The notes under the pieces were generated by a model, which ran no database searches, was not told where the DNA came from, and saw only the letters and a program-made list of their open reading frames with translations. A stretch of 64,000 bases of DNA from Mycobacterium paraseoulense (GTDB taxonomy: Bacteria; Actinomycetota; Actinomycetes; Mycobacteriales; Mycobacteriaceae), in NCBI RefSeq assembly GCF_010731655.1, contig NZ_AP022619.1:2666001-2730000 (forward strand). The letters are read 5' to 3'. Shown piece after piece: positions 55,974 through 64,000 of this stretch. Numbering within the stretch: position 1 is the first letter of the stretch; each line of letters opens with the position of its first letter. A program made the position numbers and the translations under genes.

Positions 55974-57211
55974 TGATCGAGGCTTATGTTTTGGGTGGTG
56001 TGCGAACCCCGTTCACCCGTTATGGCGGCACACTGTCGGGTATCCGGGCCGATGACTTGCTGGGTATGACGATGAAGGGCGCCTGCGACCGGCTGGGCGT
56101 ACCGCTCGATGCCGTGGAAGACATCGTGGCGGGTTGCGTGAACCCCGCGCACGAGGGCATGGGCGACGTCGCCCGGTGGGCAGCGTTGGCTGCCGGATTT
56201 CCTGACACGGCGGCCGGATCCACCGTGAACAGATTTTGCGGATCGTCACTGAGCGCGGCGGTGACCATCAGCCACGCGATCAAGGCCGGCGACCTCGGCC
56301 TGGGTATCGCCTGTGGAGTCGAGTCGATGTCTCGATCGGGGTGGGCGCTGATGAAAGGCGATGCCGCCTTCAGTCCCCGAGGTCCGGTGATCATGCTCGA
56401 CACCATGTGGAGCGGCGCCGGCGGTCCGCCCAACCCGGTGTTACTGGCCCGCAACGCTTACATCAGCATGATCGAGACCGCGCAGAATGTCGCCGACCGC
56501 TACTCGCTGAATCGCGAGGAGATCGACGCCTTCGCGCTGCGATCCCAGCAACATGCCAAGGCTGCCCGTGATCGAGGTCGGCTAGCCAAAGAGATTATGC
56601 CCGTGACGATCCCGGCGACGAAGAAGACCCCTGCCCGGGTTGCACAACATGACGAATTCATCCGCGATGACACCACCGCCGAGGTGCTGGCGGGTTTACC
56701 TGCCCAGCCCGGCACGACCCAAATGACGGCGGCGAACTCCTCGCCTTTAAGCGATGGCGCCAGTGCCGTAGTCATCGCTTCCGGGGAGCGGGCCAGGGAA
56801 CTCGGCGTCGAGCCGCTAGCCCGAGTGGTATCGAGCGCGGTTTACGGCATCGACCCTCTCGTCATGGGCGTGGCCCCCGCATGGGCAATTCCGGCCGCGA
56901 TCCGCCGGGCAGGACTTGCTCCCGAGCAGATCGACGTGTGGGAGGTGCACGAGGCGTTCAGCGCCCAGGCGCTCGGCGTGCTGCGGGAATTGCCAAACCA
57001 GCTGGACGGTTTCGTGGTGCCCGATGACAAGCTGACGCCCAACGGTGGCGCGGTTGCGATCGGACATCCCTTCGGGGCTACCGGAACTCGCTATTTGTTG
57101 ACACTGGCGACCGAACTGCGTGAACGAGGCACCCGGTATGGCGTGATCGGGGTCTGCATCGGCTCGGGGCAGGCGGTAGCAGTGGTTTTGGAAAACGTTG
57201 GCGCAGAATAG
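55973..57211 (+). CDS. Acetyl-CoA acetyltransferase/thiolase
   Basis: Thiolase of 412 aa with the acyl-binding Cys in NRFCGSSLSAA, a His in VHEAFSAQ and the C-terminal catalytic Cys in GVCIGSGQAVA, preceded by NGGAVAIGHPFGATG. All catalytic residues are present. It catalyses reversible cleavage or formation of 3-ketoacyl-CoA in fatty acid or ketone metabolism. It follows the 127-aa gene with a one-base overlap. The substrate chain length is not predictable. Confidence 0.9.
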   Translation: MIEAYVLGGVRTPFTRYGGTLSGIRADDLLGMTMKGACDRLGVPLDAVEDIVAGCVNPAHEGMGDVARWAALAAGFPDTAAGSTVNRFCGSSLSAAVTISHAIKAGDLGLGIACGVESMSRSGWALMKGDAAFSPRGPVIMLDTMWSGAGGPPNPVLLARNAYISMIETAQNVADRYSLNREEIDAFALRSQQHAKAARDRGRLAKEIMPVTIPATKKTPARVAQHDEFIRDDTTAEVLAGLPAQPGTTQMTAANSSPLSDGASAVVIASGERARELGVEPLARVVSSAVYGIDPLVMGVAPAWAIPAAIRRAGLAPEQIDVWEVHEAFSAQALGVLRELPNQLDGFVVPDDKLTPNGGAVAIGHPFGATGTRYLLTLATELRERGTRYGVIGVCIGSGQAVAVVLENVGAE

Positions 57212-57257
57212 AAAAGTATGCGTGTACACCGCGCGAACCCGAACCCGTGGGTCGTCA

Positions 57258-57300
57258 TCACCCGGGTGAATCGGTGTCGGGGGTGATGACATCTCACCCG
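57258..57300 (+). promoter_or_regulatory. Bipartite palindromic element, copy 6
   Basis: Box A TCACCCGGGTGA at 57258-57269, 11-bp spacer, box B GGGTGATGACATCTCACCCG at 57281-57300. Both boxes are near-perfect palindromes here. It lies about 150 bp upstream of the SIS-domain gene. Confidence 0.92.
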
Positions 57301-57451
57301 CCTCGGAGGCACGCTGATAGCCGACACAACGTGCGGGCCCTTGCGGCGCGGGTGCCCGCCCGCCAGCCAGGCCGCCGTTTTGCGCCGATGGGGTCGCCGG
57401 ACACCGGGGCCAAACCACAATCATGTCGAACGACCAAAGGGGCACTAGCCG

Positions 57452-58462
57452 GTGAACCCGAGAACGACACTGCCACTTTGCGATAGACAGTTGCCGCGCC
57501 GGCATCTCTCGAGCCGAGTTCCCGTTCGCGTCGACGCCGGGGCTCAAGCTCGATCGTTGCTCGAATTCGATCAGGCGCCGATCTCGCTGGGCTTGTACCC
57601 GTTGGTCCGCGATCACCAGCGACACATCATCCTCACCGGTATGGGCACATCGCATTTTGCAGCCCTGCCGAGCTGGCGGCGGCTCGTTGCGGCCGGCAAG
57701 CCCGCGTCGTGGGTCGATACGGAAAATCTGTTAGAGAATCCGCAACTGGTCACCCGCGACTCGCTCCTGGTCGTCACGTCGCGGTCGGGCTCGGGCGGGC
57801 ACGTTTGCGCATTGACCGACGGGCTCGGCCGGACCATGAATCCGGCAGCGGTGATGGCGATCACCGACGACCCGGCCAGTCCACTCGCCGCGGTTGCTGA
57901 CTGTGAAGTTCTGCTGCGTAGCCGGACATCGGGCAGCCCGAAAGGGTTTCTGAACGCTCTCATAGCCCACGACTACGTCGCCTCGATGATTCTCAAGGAA
58001 GACAATGCCGATGTCTCTGGTACCGCGCGGATTGTCGCTACCGCGACCTTGCCGGCGAAACTTCGCGAAATAGCGGCCCGTGTTGCGGCCCAGCAGGACT
58101 CGCGCCTGGCTTACGCCGGGTGCGGCGAGCACGCGGCCGCCGCTTTATACGCGGCGTTGCTCACAAACGAGGCGACGGAGAGCGTCGCCGAGGGCCACAT
58201 CGTAGGACAACATCGACGCGACCTCGTGCGGCGCGCAGACGCAAAACTGACCGCTGTCCTTTTTGGTTCCCACCGCGGCCCTCACGCGGCTTTGCGCGCA
58301 CTGGCTGGCGATCTGTTGGCGGCGGGATCAAACGTGGTTGTCGTCGGTGGGGCTGATGTCCCCGGTTCAATCTATGTCCCCCGCCACACAGGCCACGTCG
58401 GCGCTGAAGTCGCTCACAACGTCGTGGTCATCGAGCACTTCGTGGCGGCCTTGGCCACTTGA
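57452..58462 (+). CDS. SIS-domain sugar isomerase-like protein
   Basis: 336-aa protein resembling the isomerase half of GlmS-type enzymes: two SIS domains, with LTGMGTSHFAALPSWRRLV and TRSGSGGHV in the first (sugar-phosphate binding) and GCGEHAAAALYAALLTNEA in the second. The glutaminase domain is absent. AGGGG lies upstream of GTG 57452. It might bind or isomerise a sugar phosphate, or act as a sensor; this is not determined. It opens the operon that continues with lpd and the TrxR-like gene. Confidence 0.75.
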   Translation: MNPRTTLPLCDRQLPRRHLSSRVPVRVDAGAQARSLLEFDQAPISLGLYPLVRDHQRHIILTGMGTSHFAALPSWRRLVAAGKPASWVDTENLLENPQLVTRDSLLVVTSRSGSGGHVCALTDGLGRTMNPAAVMAITDDPASPLAAVADCEVLLRSRTSGSPKGFLNALIAHDYVASMILKEDNADVSGTARIVATATLPAKLREIAARVAAQQDSRLAYAGCGEHAAAALYAALLTNEATESVAEGHIVGQHRRDLVRRADAKLTAVLFGSHRGPHAALRALAGDLLAAGSNVVVVGGADVPGSIYVPRHTGHVGAEVAHNVVVIEHFVAALAT

Positions 58463-58527
58463 GTGTGACGAATGAACGGAGCGCGATATGAGGGCCATGG
58501 GCGAGACCAAAGAGGAGGCACCCGGCG

Positions 58528-59937
58528 ATGAGCACACCAATCCCCCGCCAGTATGACCTGGTGGTCGTGGGCGCCGGCTCGGGCGGATACGTCGCCGGCA
58601 TCCGCGCGGCCCAGCTCGGCATGACCGTCGCGATCGTCGAAGAACGCTACTGGGGCGGAGTCTGCCTCAACACCGGGTGCGTTCCGTCAAAAGCCTTGCT
58701 GCGCAACGCCGAGATCGCCTCCATCCTGACCCATCAGGCAGACGAGTTCGGTATCTGCGGTGACATCAAGCTCGACTACGCCCGTGCCGTGTCACGCAGC
58801 CGTGAAGTCGCCGACGCCCGGGTGCGCGGCGTGCACTTCCTGATGCGCAAAAACAAGATCACCGAAATCGACGGTCGCGGCCGGTTCAGCGGCTCGCACA
58901 CACTCGACGTACAGCTACGTGACGGCGGCACCACCAGCCTCCGCTTCAGTCACGCCATCATCGCCACCGGCTCACGGGTGCGGATGCTGCCCGGCGTCAG
59001 CCTCAGCGAAAACATCGTGACCTATGAGCAGCAGATCCTCGACGCAACCATACCGGAGTCCATCGTCATCATCGGCGCCGGCGGAATCGGCATGGAATTC
59101 GCCTACATCCTCAACAGCTACGGCGTCGACGTCCAAATTCTCGAATACGCCGACCGCGCACTCCCCAACGAAGACGCCGACGTCTCCAAGGAATTGACTC
59201 GCCAATACCGACGCCGCGGCATCCCCATCCAGACCAACACCCGGGTGGACTCGGTGACCGACCACGGCGACCGCATCACCGTCACCCACACTGATCGCAA
59301 CGGCCACACCACCTCAGTCGACGCCGCCCGCGCGTTCATCTGCATCGGATTTTGCCCCAACGTGGAAAACCTCGGCCTCGACATGGTGGACGTAGATCTC
59401 ACCACAGGCGGGGCAGTCGCCATCGACGACTACATGCGCACCTCGGCTCCTCACGTCTTCGCGGTCGGCGACGTCACCGCCAAAGTGCAACTCGCCCACG
59501 TCGCCTCGGCCCAGGGAGTCATCGCCGCCGAAACCATCGCCGGCTCCCCGACCATGCCGTTGGACTACCGCATGATGCCACGCGTGACCTTCTGCCAACC
59601 CCAGGTCGCCAGCTTCGGTTACACCGAAGACCAGGCGCGCTCCAGCGGCCGCAATATCCGAGTGGCGACGTTTCCCATGCAGGCCAGTGCCAAAGCGCAC
59701 GGCCTGGGCGAACGGGCCGGCTTCATCAAAATCATCGCCGACGCTGCGCACGGCGAGTTGCTCGGAGCTCACCTCGTCGGGGCCGAAGTCAGCGAGCTCC
59801 TCCCCGAATTGACCGCCGCCCAACTCTGGGACCTGACCGCCACTGAGCTGGCCCGCAACGTGCACACCCACCCCACGCTCGGCGAGGGGCTACAGGAATG
59901 CTTCCACGCTCTGACCGGCCATGCCATCAACCTATGA
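58528..59937 (+). CDS. Dihydrolipoamide dehydrogenase-like flavoprotein (second Lpd)
   Basis: 469-aa paralogue of mycobacterial LpdC. FAD motif LVVVGAGSGGYVAGIRAAQL, redox dithiol GGVCLNTGCVPSKALL, NAD motif IVIIGAGGIGMEFAYIL, HVFAVGDVT, and the C-terminal HTHPTLGEG with catalytic His-Glu. It should reduce NAD+ with dihydrolipoyl or a similar disulfide. GAGGAGG precedes ATG 58528. Being in the island rather than with the pyruvate dehydrogenase genes, it may serve a stress pathway or a different disulfide. Confidence 0.85.
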   Translation: MSTPIPRQYDLVVVGAGSGGYVAGIRAAQLGMTVAIVEERYWGGVCLNTGCVPSKALLRNAEIASILTHQADEFGICGDIKLDYARAVSRSREVADARVRGVHFLMRKNKITEIDGRGRFSGSHTLDVQLRDGGTTSLRFSHAIIATGSRVRMLPGVSLSENIVTYEQQILDATIPESIVIIGAGGIGMEFAYILNSYGVDVQILEYADRALPNEDADVSKELTRQYRRRGIPIQTNTRVDSVTDHGDRITVTHTDRNGHTTSVDAARAFICIGFCPNVENLGLDMVDVDLTTGGAVAIDDYMRTSAPHVFAVGDVTAKVQLAHVASAQGVIAAETIAGSPTMPLDYRMMPRVTFCQPQVASFGYTEDQARSSGRNIRVATFPMQASAKAHGLGERAGFIKIIADAAHGELLGAHLVGAEVSELLPELTAAQLWDLTATELARNVHTHPTLGEGLQECFHALTGHAINL

Positions 59938-60962
59938 CGCCGACAGCGAGCCGGGTTCGTGACGTCATCATCGTCGGGTCGGGGCCAGCCGGGTACACGG
60001 CGGCGATCTACACGGCTCGAGCCGGGCTGGACACCCTTGTCATCGAAGGACATGAGCCCGGCGGTGCCCTCATCGCCGCCGGGCCGATAGACAACTACCC
60101 CGGTGTCGGCCCATTCGTCTCGGGTCCCGCGCTGGCGGAGGCGATGCGGCGACAAGCGCAGCGCTTCGGCGCAGAGTTATGCTCAGGCCACGTCGAGAGA
60201 TTCGACGTCCGCGACAAGCCGAAGACGGTCGGGACGAGCGATGACCAGCACCACGGCCGTGCCCTGATCCTTGCCATGGGCTCGGCCCCCCGGTCCCTCA
60301 ACGTGCCGGGCGAACGCGGGCTTCACGGCGTGAGCACAAGCGCGAAACGCGACGGCGCACGGTTCACCGGACGTGACGTCGCCGTCATCGGCGGGGGCGA
60401 CGGTGCAGTTGAAGAGGCGCTCTACCTCGCTCCGCTGGCCCGCCACGTCACCCTCATCCACCAACGCCCACGACTACGGGCATCAGCCATCGCGGTTGCG
60501 CGTCTGCAGGATCATCCCAACGTCACGATCCGGACCTCCACCGAAGTGCTTGCCCTGCACGGTAACCGACGAGTCAGCGGGGTGCGCGTACGCAGCAGGC
60601 GCCACGCCGGCGATTCCACCATCGCCGTCGCGGCCGTCTTCGTCGCTGTCGGCCAGATACCCCGCTCGGATCTCCTGATCGGACACGTCGACCTCGATGC
60701 CGGTGGCCACATCCTGACCAAAGGCGGTACGACCCGTACCTCCGCGGAGGGCGTATTCGCCGCCGGCGACCTCATCGACCGCCGCTACCGCCAAGCAGTC
60801 ACCGCCGCAGCCAGCGGCTGCGCGGCGGCACTCGATGCCGAGCGCTGGCTGAGCCGACCGCACAGTCCCCTGTTGGATTCCATTGCCAGGGAAGGAAAGA
60901 TTCCTCAGGACCCCGTCGCGACCCATCACCGTGGGCGATGCCTCGTTCACCGTATTGGTTGA
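59934..60962 (+). CDS. Thioredoxin reductase-like protein lacking the CATC redox centre
   Basis: 342-aa flavoprotein with the full TrxR fold: FAD motif VIIVGSGPAGYTAAIYTARA, NADPH motif VAVIGGGDGAVEEALYL and the end EGVFAAGDLIDRRYRQAV. At the site where TrxR has CATC, the sequence reads SAKR (60340-60351, in HGVSTSAKRDG), so both redox cysteines are missing. It cannot act as a classical thioredoxin reductase; flavin-based ferredoxin-type reduction or a sensory role is possible. The ATG overlaps the lpd stop (ATGA). The last part of the frame reads into a degraded thioredoxin. Confidence 0.85.
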   Translation: MTPTASRVRDVIIVGSGPAGYTAAIYTARAGLDTLVIEGHEPGGALIAAGPIDNYPGVGPFVSGPALAEAMRRQAQRFGAELCSGHVERFDVRDKPKTVGTSDDQHHGRALILAMGSAPRSLNVPGERGLHGVSTSAKRDGARFTGRDVAVIGGGDGAVEEALYLAPLARHVTLIHQRPRLRASAIAVARLQDHPNVTIRTSTEVLALHGNRRVSGVRVRSRRHAGDSTIAVAAVFVAVGQIPRSDLLIGHVDLDAGGHILTKGGTTRTSAEGVFAAGDLIDRRYRQAVTAAASGCAAALDAERWLSRPHSPLLDSIAREGKIPQDPVATHHRGRCLVHRIG

Positions 60963-61205
60963 TTTATGGGCCCGTGGTGCGGTCCGTGTCGCACCGATCC
61001 TCGAGTAGAATCGCCGTTGACCAGGGCGACAAATTGACCGTGGCGAGGCTCGACGTGGACGCGAATCCCCGAACTGCCCAACGGTTTCAGGTGGCGTCGA
61101 TCCCCGACCATGATCGTCACAAGGATGGCAAATCAACCATCCGCCTGGTGGGAGCGCGAGCAAAGTCGGACCTGCTCCACGAGCTTCGCGACTACCTCTG
61201 GACCC
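60917..61205 (+). pseudogene. Frameshifted thioredoxin remnant retaining WCGPC
   Basis: Directly after the TrxR-like domain, different frames together recall a thioredoxin: TVGDASFTVLVDLWA (frame 1), WCGPCR at 60975-60992 (frame 2), and VARLDVDANPRTAQRFQVAS with LVGARAKSDLLHELRDYL (frame 3). The intact protein would be a thioredoxin, possibly fused to the reductase, as in M. leprae. At least two frameshifts and a stop interrupt it. The frames look like single-base indels around 60920-61030. Confidence 0.7.
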
Positions 61206-61262
61206 AGCTGGTGCTCGACGTGTCTGCTACTCGCGCCGGGCGGCAACGCCCACCCGCGGGGC

Positions 61263-61997
61263 TCAGCGTTCAGTTTTCGCGGACGACGTGGATGGCGTTT
61301 CGTCCCGGATGGCCGCGATCGATTCCGTGTCCTCCACGGAGACCTGGCAGGCGCCTTGAAGAACGGTTCGCACATCGTTGGCGGGTATGGCGACAGCGCC
61401 CGAAGGGTCGGCGAAGATGTAGTCGCCCGGATGGATCCCCACCCCCGCCAGGACTACCGAGCGGTTGGCCTCGAAGGGGGTGACAACGTCACCACCCCAG
61501 CGTGTTGCCTCGCCTCGGCAATAGATGGCTAGGTCAGATCGCTGGAGTTCAGCGAAGTCGCGAAGTCGGCCGTCCGTGAGGATGCCTGCAAGCCGACGGT
61601 TTTGGACACGCGACAACTTCGTTCCGCCGCCAAGTGAGGTGTCGGTGTATCCGTTACTGGCCAAGACGAGGACACACCCTTCAGCACCATCGGCGATGGC
61701 CTCATAGAAGAGCCGCTTGAAGTTGTAGCGTTCGGGGGGCAGCGCGGTTCGACAGGTCGGGAAGTACGAGATTGTCACGGCCGGCCCAAAAAGCACGCGG
61801 CCGGGCGTGGGACTCACCAGATCGAGCAGATCGCTGCGATGTTGATGTAGTCGCCCCATCGCGTCCACGACGTCGGCGGTACGGACGCGACGAGCGAGCT
61901 CACCGAGCGAGTTCGTTGCCGGCCCGGGATCGCTGCCACCGCCGTGGGGCGGCTTGCGCGCACCGGTAATTGGTTTACCTCCGGCCCTGTGTGTCAT
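61263..61997 (-). CDS. RraA/HMG-aldolase family protein
   Basis: 244-aa member of the RraA-like superfamily. The signature G-G-G-T-x3-R-x2-N-R-R-x2-G-x-L-T-D-G-x-x-R-D is visible as GGGTKLSRVQNRRLAGILTDGRLRD. Members are either 4-hydroxy-4-methyl-2-oxoglutarate/oxaloacetate aldolases (needing a metal and Asp/Arg, present here) or inhibitors of RNase E. The ATG at 61997 overlaps the YetF-like stop as ATGA. Enzymatic role more likely than RNase control, but open. Confidence 0.75.
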   Translation of the reverse strand: MTHRAGGKPITGARKPPHGGGSDPGPATNSLGELARRVRTADVVDAMGRLHQHRSDLLDLVSPTPGRVLFGPAVTISYFPTCRTALPPERYNFKRLFYEAIADGAEGCVLVLASNGYTDTSLGGGTKLSRVQNRRLAGILTDGRLRDFAELQRSDLAIYCRGEATRWGGDVVTPFEANRSVVLAGVGIHPGDYIFADPSGAVAIPANDVRTVLQGACQVSVEDTESIAAIRDETPSTSSAKTER

Positions 61998-62536
61998 TCG
62001 CACTCTCTTCCCACCAGCGCATCCGGGGCGACCGCGTTAGGGTCCGTGACCCTCCCATCCTTTAACAGAATGGAGATCGCGCCTTTGGCTTCGAAGATCG
62101 CAAGGTGAATACGATCGGAGCTTCCGTGTCCGTGCTGTCGGAGCACAGCCTCGAGATCGGCGGCGGTAAGTCCGCATCGACGCAGGTTGCGTCGGTCGAC
62201 GTGTCCGTTGCGGATCAACACTTTCAGAGGCGGATCGATAAATCGTCGAATCCCCGGGATGAAGCGCAATCGCGCAAGCACCGCGTGGGTGGCCAAAAGG
62301 CAAATGAGCGCCACGGTCGCGCTGAGCCACGAGGTATCGCTGGCGGTAGCAGCCCGACCGACGACCGCTCCGGCGGCGACCGCAGCGATCCAGTCGAACG
62401 GCGCGAATTCGGCGAGTGTGCGGCGCTCCATGAAACGAAACAGGATCGCAGCCGTGAGGAACAGCGCCGAGGTCTTGATGGCAGCATCGACGGCACCGGG
62501 TGGGTAACCAATCAGGACATGAAATATTCGGTCCAT
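61994..62536 (-). CDS. YetF/DUF421-like membrane protein
   Basis: 180-aa membrane protein with three N-terminal helices (AIKTSALFLTAAILFRFMERR, DWIAAVAAGAVVGRAA and WLSATVALICLLATHAVLA) followed by a soluble domain with PPLKVLIRNGHVDRRNLRR and ILLKDGRV. Such YetF/DUF421 proteins are envelope-associated and of unknown function. ATG at 62536 is preferred over the longer frame by the GGACAGG upstream. It overlaps RraA (ATGA). Confidence 0.8.
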   Translation of the reverse strand: MDRIFHVLIGYPPGAVDAAIKTSALFLTAAILFRFMERRTLAEFAPFDWIAAVAAGAVVGRAATASDTSWLSATVALICLLATHAVLARLRFIPGIRRFIDPPLKVLIRNGHVDRRNLRRCGLTAADLEAVLRQHGHGSSDRIHLAIFEAKGAISILLKDGRVTDPNAVAPDALVGRECE

Positions 62537-62676
62537 GCGTGCCTGTCCTTCATGGTCGGCGTATCCGATGGCGCTGGCCATCGTTCAAAGCGAAATGTCT
62601 TTTCTGGGCGGCGGTTCGATCGAACAGCGCGGCGTAGAACGAGCCTGTGCAACCGCCGGCGGCTGCGGCGAAGACA

Positions 62677-62949
62677 TCACCGGACCGGGATCGGGACACG
62701 CCAGGACTGGGCGCCGCGGAAGTCGAGCCACACGTCGGTGGGCGTTTGCACCAGCTGAACGAGGATGTCTCCGCAGTTCGGACAACGCACCACGATGCCG
62801 GGCCCGCGGTGATAGACGTGACTCTCGGCGAAGGCCCCGACACGACCACAACCGGCGCAGGTCACCATCGTGGTGGTGACATCGAATCCGAGCACGTCTG
62901 CAAAGGCGCCACCGACGGCGTTGCCGTCGACGTGCGTTGGTTCGGTCAT
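62677..62949 (-). CDS. DUF6510-like zinc-ribbon protein
   Basis: 90-aa protein starting at ATG 62949, with two paired cysteines (VTCAGCGRVG and VRCPNCGDIL) forming a zinc ribbon and a tail ending VWLDFRGAQSW. The pattern matches DUF6510 proteins I know from actinobacteria next to ferredoxin reductase and molybdopterin oxidoreductase genes, as is the case here. Possibly an accessory protein of that pair. Function unproven. Confidence 0.75.
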   Translation of the reverse strand: MTEPTHVDGNAVGGAFADVLGFDVTTTMVTCAGCGRVGAFAESHVYHRGPGIVVRCPNCGDILVQLVQTPTDVWLDFRGAQSWRVPIPVR

Positions 62950-62966
62950 CGTCTCTCGCTTTCCTA

Positions 62967-63701
62967 TCATCCGCTCGGTCCGAACCGTTCGGTCCGGATA
63001 GCCGATGGTTGGTAGCCCTGCGCAATCAGAGTGGTGGTCGCCGATTCCACAAACCCCGTTGGCCCGCAAACGTAAACGCGCGTGCCGTCGGCGGGCACCC
63101 GCTCCGTCGGCGCGAGGTCAGCGGCGCGGATCCGGCCCGGCGGGCGGGCGGTCTGCGGTGCGGCCGTGCGGGTGTAGACCAGCGCGACCTGCAGCCAGTC
63201 ACATTCGCGCTCGAGCAGGCCGAGCTCTTGGGCGTAGTACACGTCCGCGGGACTGCGCACCGAATAGACCAGCCGAAAGTCGGCGCTGCCCGCCGCGAGC
63301 CGCTGCCGCTGCCGCAGCATGGCCATCAACGGCACTATTCCGGAACCGCCGCCGACAAGCAGGACGGGAGCCTCCTCGTTTGGCCGCCAGACGAACCAGC
63401 CGCCGATCGGGCCGCGAAGCTCGATCTGTTCTCCGGCAACAAGTCGCGTGAGGTAAGGCGAGACTTCCCCGTCGGGGACTTCCTGCACGGTGAGTTCGAT
63501 GCGCTCACCGTCGGCTGGTCTGCTCAGTGAGTAGCTCCGTTGTGCGCTGTATCCGTCCTCAGCGGTCAGCTTGAGATCAATGTGCTGGCCGGCCCTGTGG
63601 CCGCCCCAGCCCGGCACGGTCAGCCCGATCGATTGCGCAGTCTCGGTCTCGGGTTCCGAGCGCACCACACGCGCGACCAGCCAGCGCGACATCGATTTCA
63701 C
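62967..63701 (-). CDS. Ferredoxin reductase-type FAD/NAD(P)-binding oxidoreductase
   Basis: 244-aa flavoprotein with a ferredoxin-NADP reductase fold: FAD motif RSYSLSRPA, NAD(P) motif LVGGGSGIVPLMAML and the C-terminal YVCGPTGFVESA ending in ERFG. No 2Fe-2S cluster domain. It probably transfers electrons between NAD(P)H and the neighbouring molybdopterin enzyme. The stop is 17 bp upstream of the DUF6510 gene; the upstream neighbour ends 20 bp away. Confidence 0.85.
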   Translation of the reverse strand: MKSMSRWLVARVVRSEPETETAQSIGLTVPGWGGHRAGQHIDLKLTAEDGYSAQRSYSLSRPADGERIELTVQEVPDGEVSPYLTRLVAGEQIELRGPIGGWFVWRPNEEAPVLLVGGGSGIVPLMAMLRQRQRLAAGSADFRLVYSVRSPADVYYAQELGLLERECDWLQVALVYTRTAAPQTARPPGRIRAADLAPTERVPADGTRVYVCGPTGFVESATTTLIAQGYQPSAIRTERFGPSG

Positions 63702-63720
63702 ATGGACTCCATGGCCGTCG

Positions 63721-64000
63721 TCAGTCCCCGGCGTAGCGTTGTTCTCGCCACGGGTCGCCGTAGTTGTGGTAGCCGAATCGTTCCCAGAACCCCGCTGAGT
63801 CGCTATCCCGCAGCTCGATGGACCTCACCCACTTCGCGGACTTCCAGAAGTACAGATGCGGTACCAGCAGCCGTGCCGGGCCGCCGTGCACCGCGCTAAG
63901 CGGTGCGCCCTGGTAGCCGTGGACGATCCACGCCTTCCCGCCGCGAAGATCGCGCAACGGGAGGTTGGTCGTGTAGCCGCCGTAGGAACCGATCAGTGCG
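63721..64000 (-). CDS. Molybdopterin-dependent oxidoreductase, C-terminal part (partial)
   Basis: The visible C-terminal 92 codons read SYGGYTTNLPLRDLRGGK, then HGYQGAPLSAVHGGPARLLVPHLYFWKSAKW and ERFGYHNYGDPWREQRY. This is typical of sulfite-oxidase/YedY-type (oxidoreductase molybdopterin-binding) proteins, with HGGPARLL near the cofactor-binding site. The gene begins beyond the right edge of the window. Together with the flavin reductase and DUF6510 gene it forms a cluster. Confidence 0.85.
   Translation of the reverse strand, partial: ALIGSYGGYTTNLPLRDLRGGKAWIVHGYQGAPLSAVHGGPARLLVPHLYFWKSAKWVRSIELRDSDSAGFWERFGYHNYGDPWREQRYAGD

Noticed and set aside
59220..59250. ACCCGGGTGG inside lpd resembling box A
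   Set aside because: It is within the coding sequence, lacks the second arm and the box B partner at 11 bp, and so does not fit the element.

Overview
The window reads as a chromosomal segment of a slow-growing Mycobacterium. High GC, GTG starts, ATGA-type gene overlaps and protein-level recognition of many M. tuberculosis orthologues support this. From 1 to about 27.8 kb the gene order follows the M. tuberculosis block Rv1229c to Rv1191 closely. It contains mrp; the sigE-rseA-htrA-tatB envelope-stress operon; an Rv1220c-like O-methyltransferase; a TetR-regulated ABC drug exporter (Rv1219c-Rv1217c); glgC and glgA/glgM; tagA, gpgS, folP2 and fadD6; a LOG-family gene; dapE and dapD; an MHS-family transporter; fadD36; and an alpha/beta hydrolase. 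The esx/PE/PPE genes that separate the Rv1200 and fadD36 orthologues in M. tuberculosis are absent here. A MAC-like species is my best guess, but the species is not proven from sequence alone.

From about 27.9 to 61 kb lies an accessory island of short operons. They encode redox and detoxification functions: two MDR/quinone oxidoreductases, RidA and NmrA-like proteins, flavin-disulfide reductases, DoxX and RclC-type membrane proteins, cupin, thiolase, a SIS-domain protein, a second Lpd and a thioredoxin-reductase-like protein. The island also holds four large regulators: one GAF/AAA/Fis protein and three STAND-LuxR ATPases. The most striking signal is a bipartite palindromic element. It consists of TCACCCGGGTGA, exactly 11 bp, then a GGGTGA-N7-TCACCC-like box. 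It occurs six times (29.9, 36.8, 39.2, 53.4, 54.9 and 57.3 kb), each time oriented towards the operon that follows it. This defines a local regulon. A second shared operator (GTCTCA-N3-TGAGAC plus a half site 23 bp on) sits in front of the Fis-type regulator gene and in front of the MalT-like LuxR gene, which suggests a regulatory hierarchy.

The island also shows decay and rearrangement. There is a frameshifted SigH-like ECF sigma pseudogene directly behind one element, a truncated RidA, and a thioredoxin pseudogene that retains WCGPC and follows a reductase lacking its CATC redox centre. Two LuxR paralogues share a perfectly identical 282-bp block that looks like gene conversion.

From 61.3 kb to the right edge, a minus-strand cluster encodes a molybdopterin oxidoreductase (cut by the window), a ferredoxin-reductase-type flavoprotein, a DUF6510-like zinc-ribbon protein, a YetF-like membrane protein and an RraA-like protein. 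Gene starts were chosen from ribosome-binding sites, overlaps and remembered orthologue lengths. No alignment or database search was run.
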